This document shows, piece after piece, positions 5,855-9,046 of a DNA stretch of 9,046 nucleotides. The first letter of the stretch is position 1. Every line of letters starts with the position of its first letter. This stretch comes from an uncultured Chlamydiae bacterium (GTDB lineage: Bacteria; Chlamydiota; Chlamydiia; Chlamydiales; SM23-39). Under the pieces are notes generated by a model. It did not search any database. It was not told the origin of the DNA and saw only the letters and a list, made by a program, of their open reading frames with translations. The DNA lies in the NCBI GenBank assembly GCA_903889795.1, contig CAISYW010000162.1, positions 1 to 9,046 on the forward strand, in the 5' to 3' direction. The position numbers and the translations under genes are program-made.

Positions 5855-7441
5855 ATGAGTGCAAACGCCAAAGAGATCCTGTTTGAAGAAGATGCACGCA
5901 ACAAACTGCGCGAAGGTATTGATCAGTTGGCCGACGTCGTAGCCATCACTCTGGGACCTCGCGGACGCAATGTGGGCCTGCAGGCATCGTGGGGCTCGCC
6001 GCAAATCACCAGCGACGGCAATTCCATCGCAAAAGATGTGGAGCTGAAAGATCCCTTTGCCAACATGGGCGTAGCCATGGGCAAAGAATTAGCCGCGAAA
6101 ATCAAGGAGCGCTCCGGCGACGGAACAACGACAGGGATTATTCTCTTCCGCGCATTGGTGCGCGCCGGATTGAAAAATATTGCCTCGGGCGCAAATCCCA
6201 TATCGATCAAGCGCGGGATGGATAAAGCGCTGGAAAAACTATTGAAAGAGATCGACTTAACGGCGATCTCAGTGAAAAACAAACAAGACACCCGCAATAT
6301 CGCCAGCGTTTCCGCCTCGGGAAATCAGGAAGTCGGAGAGATCATCGCCGAATGCTTTGAAAAAGTGGGCAAAAATGGCGTAGTGGCCATCGAAGAAGGC
6401 AAGGGAACCGACACCTCGATTGAAATGGTGGAGGGAATGCAGATCGACCGCGGCTATTTGAGCGCCTATTTCTGCACCAATATGGAGCGCCAGCTGGTCG
6501 AAATGAACCAGCCCCGCGTTCTCGTCACGGACAAAAAAATCAGTTCAATCCAGGATCTATTGCCGATTTTACAATCGATCGCCGCATCGGGACAAGAGCT
6601 GCTCATCATCGCCGATGATATCGACGGCGACGTACTCTCGACCCTTGTCGTGAATCGACTCCGCGGCACGCTGAAAATCGCGGCCATCAAAGCGCCCGGC
6701 TTCGGCGACTCTCGAAAAGCTCTGCTCGAAGATATCGCCATTTTGACGGGAGCGACGCTGGTTACGGAAGAAAAAGGGCTCATGCTCAAATTAGCGACTC
6801 CCGATGTGCTGGGCAGCGCCGATCAAATCGTCATCGGCAAAGAAAAAACCACGATCATCGGCGGCAAAGGATCGGTCACGGAACTGCAAACGCGCATCGC
6901 ACAGATCGAGCGGGAATGGAAAAAATCCGATAATCAATACGATCGCCAAAAACTCGATGAGCGTAAAGCCAAGCTTTCGGGCGGTGTCGCTCTGATCAAA
7001 GTGGGAGCCCCCACCGAGTCGGAGATGAAAAAACGCAAACAGATCTACGAAGACAGCCTCAACGCAACCCGCGCGGCCCTCGAAGAGGGCATCGTTGTCG
7101 GCGGCGGAATGGCTCTGTTGCGCGCCAGCCGCTCTTGCGAAAAACTCAATCTCAATAGCGACGAGATGATCGGCGTGCAGATCTTCTGCCTGGCTTGCAC
7201 CGCTCCTTTCCGTCAGATCGTATCCAATACGGGATATGATAGCTCCGTGATGCTCGAAGAGGTTCTGAGAGCCAAACCGACGGTTGGCTTTAATGCGATG
7301 ACCGAAAAGGTCGAAGATCTCTTGCAAGCCGGGGTTCTCGACCCATCCAAAGTCGTTAAAAACTGCATCTCTCACGCAGTTTCGATGGCCGGAGTGATTC
7401 TTCTTTCCGAAGCGCTGATCACCAACGCTCGGGAAGAATGA
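5855..7441 (+). CDS. groEL: GroEL-family (Hsp60) chaperonin, probably the chlamydial GroEL3-type paralogue
   Basis: Hsp60 chaperonins form double heptamer rings that fold proteins using ATP, normally with GroES. The 528-residue protein aligns by eye along the whole family: ITLGPRGRNV (31-40), ITSDGNSIAKDVEL (51-64), SGDGTTT (87-93), RGYLSAYF (199-206), KAPGFGDSRKA (279-289), AKLSGGVALIKVGA (372-385), ATRAALEEGIVVGGGMAL (404-421) and GVLDPSKV (493-500). The equivalents of the E. coli catalytic residues D52, D87 and D398 are present (D54, D89, D400), so ATPase activity is plausible. The flexible C-terminal Gly-Gly-Met tail is absent. There is no groES next to it and no CIRCE upstream, so it is unlikely to be the stress-regulated main copy. 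Its proximity to murF-mraY and to a phosphoesterase matches the third groEL of Chlamydia. The ATG follows GAGGA closely. Its last four bases overlap the next gene. Confidence 0.93.
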   Translation: MSANAKEILFEEDARNKLREGIDQLADVVAITLGPRGRNVGLQASWGSPQITSDGNSIAKDVELKDPFANMGVAMGKELAAKIKERSGDGTTTGIILFRALVRAGLKNIASGANPISIKRGMDKALEKLLKEIDLTAISVKNKQDTRNIASVSASGNQEVGEIIAECFEKVGKNGVVAIEEGKGTDTSIEMVEGMQIDRGYLSAYFCTNMERQLVEMNQPRVLVTDKKISSIQDLLPILQSIAASGQELLIIADDIDGDVLSTLVVNRLRGTLKIAAIKAPGFGDSRKALLEDIAILTGATLVTEEKGLMLKLATPDVLGSADQIVIGKEKTTIIGGKGSVTELQTRIAQIEREWKKSDNQYDRQKLDERKAKLSGGVALIKVGAPTESEMKKRKQIYEDSLNATRAALEEGIVVGGGMALLRASRSCEKLNLNSDEMIGVQIFCLACTAPFRQIVSNTGYDSSVMLEEVLRAKPTVGFNAMTEKVEDLLQAGVLDPSKVVKNCISHAVSMAGVILLSEALITNAREE

Positions 7442-8346
7442 GAATTGCTGTCATTCCTGCAGCAGGGATAGGCGATGTGCTGATTATGCTCATCGCCTCT
7501 CATCATTTACGCAAACAAGGCCATCAAGTCGCTACATTCCATCAAAAATTGCCCGATTTCGGACGCTGGCTCGAAACAGGCGAATATTTAGTACCGTCCG
7601 ACGATTTTCCGAATCTGCTGCTCTCATTCGACGCCGTTCTCTTACAGCACGATAATACGGAAAGAGCCCGGCAAATCGCCGCCTTGAGAAAAAGATCCCT
7701 GCCCATTTTCATTTTTTATCCGACCTACCGCGCATCCAAACACGGCCCTTTACTCGATTCATATGACTACGCCTTTGACGGCAAGAAAACCATGGTCGAA
7801 AACTGCAGGTCCGGCGTCGAAGCTCTATTCGGAGGTAATGCTATTATTTACAACGGCTTACGTCCATTACCCGAATTAACGCATCGCAAACATCAACGCC
7901 GCGTGCTCATCCACCCGACCAGTACCAATGAAAAGAAAAACTGGCCTCGCGAAAAATTCCTTCAACTGGCGAAGCGGCTCCAAAAGCTGGATTTTCAGCC
8001 CCGGTTTATTCTCTCCCCGACCGAGAAATGCGATTGGCCGGAAGTCGAAAGCCCTATTTTCCCCACTCTGGAACATCTCGCTTCGACGATCTATGAGGCT
8101 GATTATTTGATCGGCAACGACTCGGGTCCCGGCCATCTCGCCTCATATTTATCGATTCCCCATCTGATCATCAGTCATGACGAACAACAAATGCGCCAAT
8201 GGCGCCCCGGCTGGCACCGCGGCGAGATCATTTACCCGCCCCGCTGGCTGCCCAATTTTAAAGGCATTCGCCTCCGCGAAAACAAATGGAAACAATTTGT
8301 TTCAATTAATTCAGTTTTAAATCGTTTTATTTCAATAGTTAATTAA
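7438..8346 (+). CDS. Glycosyltransferase family 9 (heptosyltransferase-like) protein
   Basis: GT9 enzymes such as WaaC, WaaF and WaaQ move ADP-heptose or related sugars onto the lipopolysaccharide core at the inner face of the inner membrane. The 302-residue product has a GT-B layout. The N-terminal AAGIGDVLIMLIA (8-20) contains D13, equivalent to the catalytic Asp of E. coli WaaC. The C-terminal nucleotide-binding half begins near HPTSTNEKKNWPREKF (159-174) and contains IGNDSGPGHLASYLSIP (225-241), the hallmark GT9 motif. The start codon overlaps the groEL stop as ATGA, with only a weak GGAAG before it, so translation is probably coupled. Classical Chlamydia lipopolysaccharide is a Kdo trisaccharide without heptose, so the acceptor here is an open question. 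The sugar specificity cannot be read from sequence. The last 60 bases are strongly AT-rich. Confidence 0.85.
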   Translation: MRIAVIPAAGIGDVLIMLIASHHLRKQGHQVATFHQKLPDFGRWLETGEYLVPSDDFPNLLLSFDAVLLQHDNTERARQIAALRKRSLPIFIFYPTYRASKHGPLLDSYDYAFDGKKTMVENCRSGVEALFGGNAIIYNGLRPLPELTHRKHQRRVLIHPTSTNEKKNWPREKFLQLAKRLQKLDFQPRFILSPTEKCDWPEVESPIFPTLEHLASTIYEADYLIGNDSGPGHLASYLSIPHLIISHDEQQMRQWRPGWHRGEIIYPPRWLPNFKGIRLRENKWKQFVSINSVLNRFISIVN

Positions 8347-8350
8347 AATG

Positions 8351-8377
8351 TTGAAATTAAACAGATCTATTTATAAT
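8351..8377 (+). promoter_or_regulatory. Candidate promoter for the small basic protein gene
   Basis: TTGAAA (8351-8356) and TATAAT (8372-8377) lie upstream of the ATG at 8398. Both boxes are close to consensus, but the 15-base spacer is short. Shifting to TAATAT (8374-8379) gives 17 bases with a weaker -10 box. TTGAAAT (8351-8357) also pairs with ATTTCAA (8329-8335), a 7-bp inverted repeat around the end of the preceding gene. Confidence 0.35.
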
Positions 8378-8397
8378 ATTACAAACAGAGGTGATTT

Positions 8398-8718
8398 ATG
8401 AAAGATCTGCCCCATCACATGAAAAAACTCAATCGTCGAGTCATTCGCTCCGAGCACCGTTTAATCGAGAGCGAACTCGCTACCACAGAAGAAGAGAGTG
8501 AACCAACGCAAAAAGTTAATATTAAACGACCTAAAGAACAGATCCGTAAACAGGCTAAATCGGTGATGCGCAAAAAGACGCTAGGCCATACTCCAGAACA
8601 TCCCTCGATCGAAGAGAGAAACCAACAGAAGAAACATCGCGTACCGATTTTCGACAGGCTATCCAATCCCCGTCCCAAGCTGGGCGCAAAACCAAAGAAA
8701 AAGACACCGCGCATCTAA
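8398..8718 (+). CDS. Small highly basic protein of unknown function
   Basis: I do not recognise this 106-residue protein. By my count 29 residues are Lys or Arg, with clusters at both ends (HHMKKLNRR near the start, KPKKKTPRI at the end) and one acidic patch (EEESE) near 31-35. It has no hydrophobic segment, signal peptide, cysteine or obvious fold motif, and is probably largely disordered. The composition would suit nucleic-acid or ribosome binding, or a charged effector, but none is shown. A good ribosome site, GAGGTGA (8388-8394), precedes the ATG, which argues that it is a real gene, as does the promoter candidate just upstream. It lies 51 bases after the glycosyltransferase gene and 78 bases before the phosphoesterase gene, on the same strand. 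An opposite-strand frame of similar length lacks these signals. Confidence 0.7.
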   Translation: MKDLPHHMKKLNRRVIRSEHRLIESELATTEEESEPTQKVNIKRPKEQIRKQAKSVMRKKTLGHTPEHPSIEERNQQKKHRVPIFDRLSNPRPKLGAKPKKKTPRI

Positions 8719-8763
8719 GTCGCTGAAGATCAATGTGAAGGGGCAGAAAACATCGAGAAGTTG

Positions 8764-8793
8764 CTCAGTTAGCAGCTCTTGCGGTAAACTGAG
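8764..8793 (+). repeat. Inverted repeat sequestering the ribosome site of the phosphoesterase gene
   Basis: CTCAGTT (8764-8770) and AACTGAG (8787-8793) form a perfect 7-bp inverted repeat with a 16-base loop. The right arm overlaps the only purine-rich ribosome site (GAGGGG, 8791-8796) directly before the ATG at 8797. If it folds in mRNA it could lower initiation of the phosphoesterase gene. It lacks a T-run and so is not an obvious terminator. Confidence 0.4.
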
Positions 8794-8796
8794 GGG

Positions 8797-9046
8797 ATGC
8801 GATTTGCCCAAATCTCTGATCTACATTTTACATGCCCCAGCTGGAATCCGTTTCGATTTTGCTCGAAACGTATTGCGGGAATGATTAATTGGTTTTTATT
8901 TCGCCAAAAAGGGGCTTCGCACGAACCGCTGATGTGCCTTCCCTCTCTTTTCAAAACATTGAATTTAGATCTCGTTCTCGTATGCGGCGATTTGTCGAGC
9001 ACCAGTCTGCCGTCTGAATTTGAAATGGCAAAAGATTTTTTCAATC
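8797..9046 (+). CDS. Calcineurin-like metallophosphoesterase, N-terminal part (runs off the right edge)
   Basis: Only the first 83 codons are present and the frame is still open at 9046. The protein begins MRFAQISDLHF, giving the D8-x-H10 metal-binding motif, and continues to LVLVCGDLSS (60-68) with the G64-D65 motif. These are the first two of the ordered motifs of binuclear metallophosphoesterases (D-x-H, G-D, G-N-H/E). The later motifs and C-terminal histidines lie outside the window. Substrate is unknown; family members act on phosphoproteins, nucleotides, nucleic acids or lipid A precursors. The location near a GroEL3-type gene agrees with the Chlamydia gene CT754, which as I recall is a predicted phosphohydrolase, and adds weight to the chlamydial assignment. 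GAGGGG immediately precedes the ATG, a rather tight spacing. Confidence 0.8.
   Translation, partial: MRFAQISDLHFTCPSWNPFRFCSKRIAGMINWFLFRQKGASHEPLMCLPSLFKTLNLDLVLVCGDLSSTSLPSEFEMAKDFFN

Noticed and set aside
6791..7375. Minus-strand frame of 194 codons inside groEL
   Set aside because: It is antisense to conserved GroEL sequence with no recognisable motif; it mirrors groEL codon bias.
8769..9044. Minus-strand frame of 91 codons at the right edge
   Set aside because: The plus strand encodes the D-x-H and G-D motifs of a metallophosphoesterase across the same bases, which is much the better explanation.
1..9046. CRISPR array, insertion sequence or integrase
   Set aside because: No regularly spaced repeats, transposase or recombinase motifs, or flanking terminal repeats were found on either strand.

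Overview
The window looks like chromosomal DNA of a member of the Chlamydiota, most likely an amoeba- or protist-associated 'environmental' chlamydia and not a Chlamydia species. The main reason is the neighbourhood mraY, murF, groEL-type chaperonin and metallophosphoesterase. As I recall it, this matches Chlamydia trachomatis, where a third groEL copy (CT755) lies between a phosphoesterase gene (CT754) and murF-mraY (CT756-CT757). A eukaryote-like ubiquitin-specific protease and a family 9 glycosyltransferase fit an environmental chlamydia better than the reduced Chlamydia genomes. The species cannot be named from this window.

Layout. Positions 1-283 (minus) hold the eroded remnant of a HigB/Gp49-like toxin gene that runs off the left edge. 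Positions 312-2865 (minus) hold mraY and murF, overlapping by 20 bases in the order murF then mraY. An AT-rich divergent region (2866-3056) carries a weak murF promoter candidate and a strong-looking plus-strand promoter whose -35 box lies inside a palindrome. That promoter drives a 572-codon gene (3057-4775) for a USP-family deubiquitinase, the most striking item in the window and probably a secreted effector. Next come a tRNA-Cys(GCA) gene with its own promoter candidate, rsmI starting only 21 bases after the tRNA, and a GroEL paralogue without GroES, CIRCE element or GGM tail. A family 9 glycosyltransferase follows, overlapping groEL by four bases (ATGA). The window ends with a small, very basic protein of unknown function and the first 83 codons of a calcineurin-like phosphoesterase.

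How the genes work together. MurF and MraY carry out consecutive steps of peptidoglycan precursor synthesis (UDP-MurNAc-pentapeptide, then lipid I). RsmI and tRNA-Cys belong to translation, the chaperonin to protein folding, and the glycosyltransferase probably to the outer-membrane glycan. The deubiquitinase is the outlier. It appears to have been placed, with tRNA-Cys and rsmI, between two genes that are neighbours in Chlamydia, and its sequence is by eye more A/T-rich than the flanking housekeeping genes.
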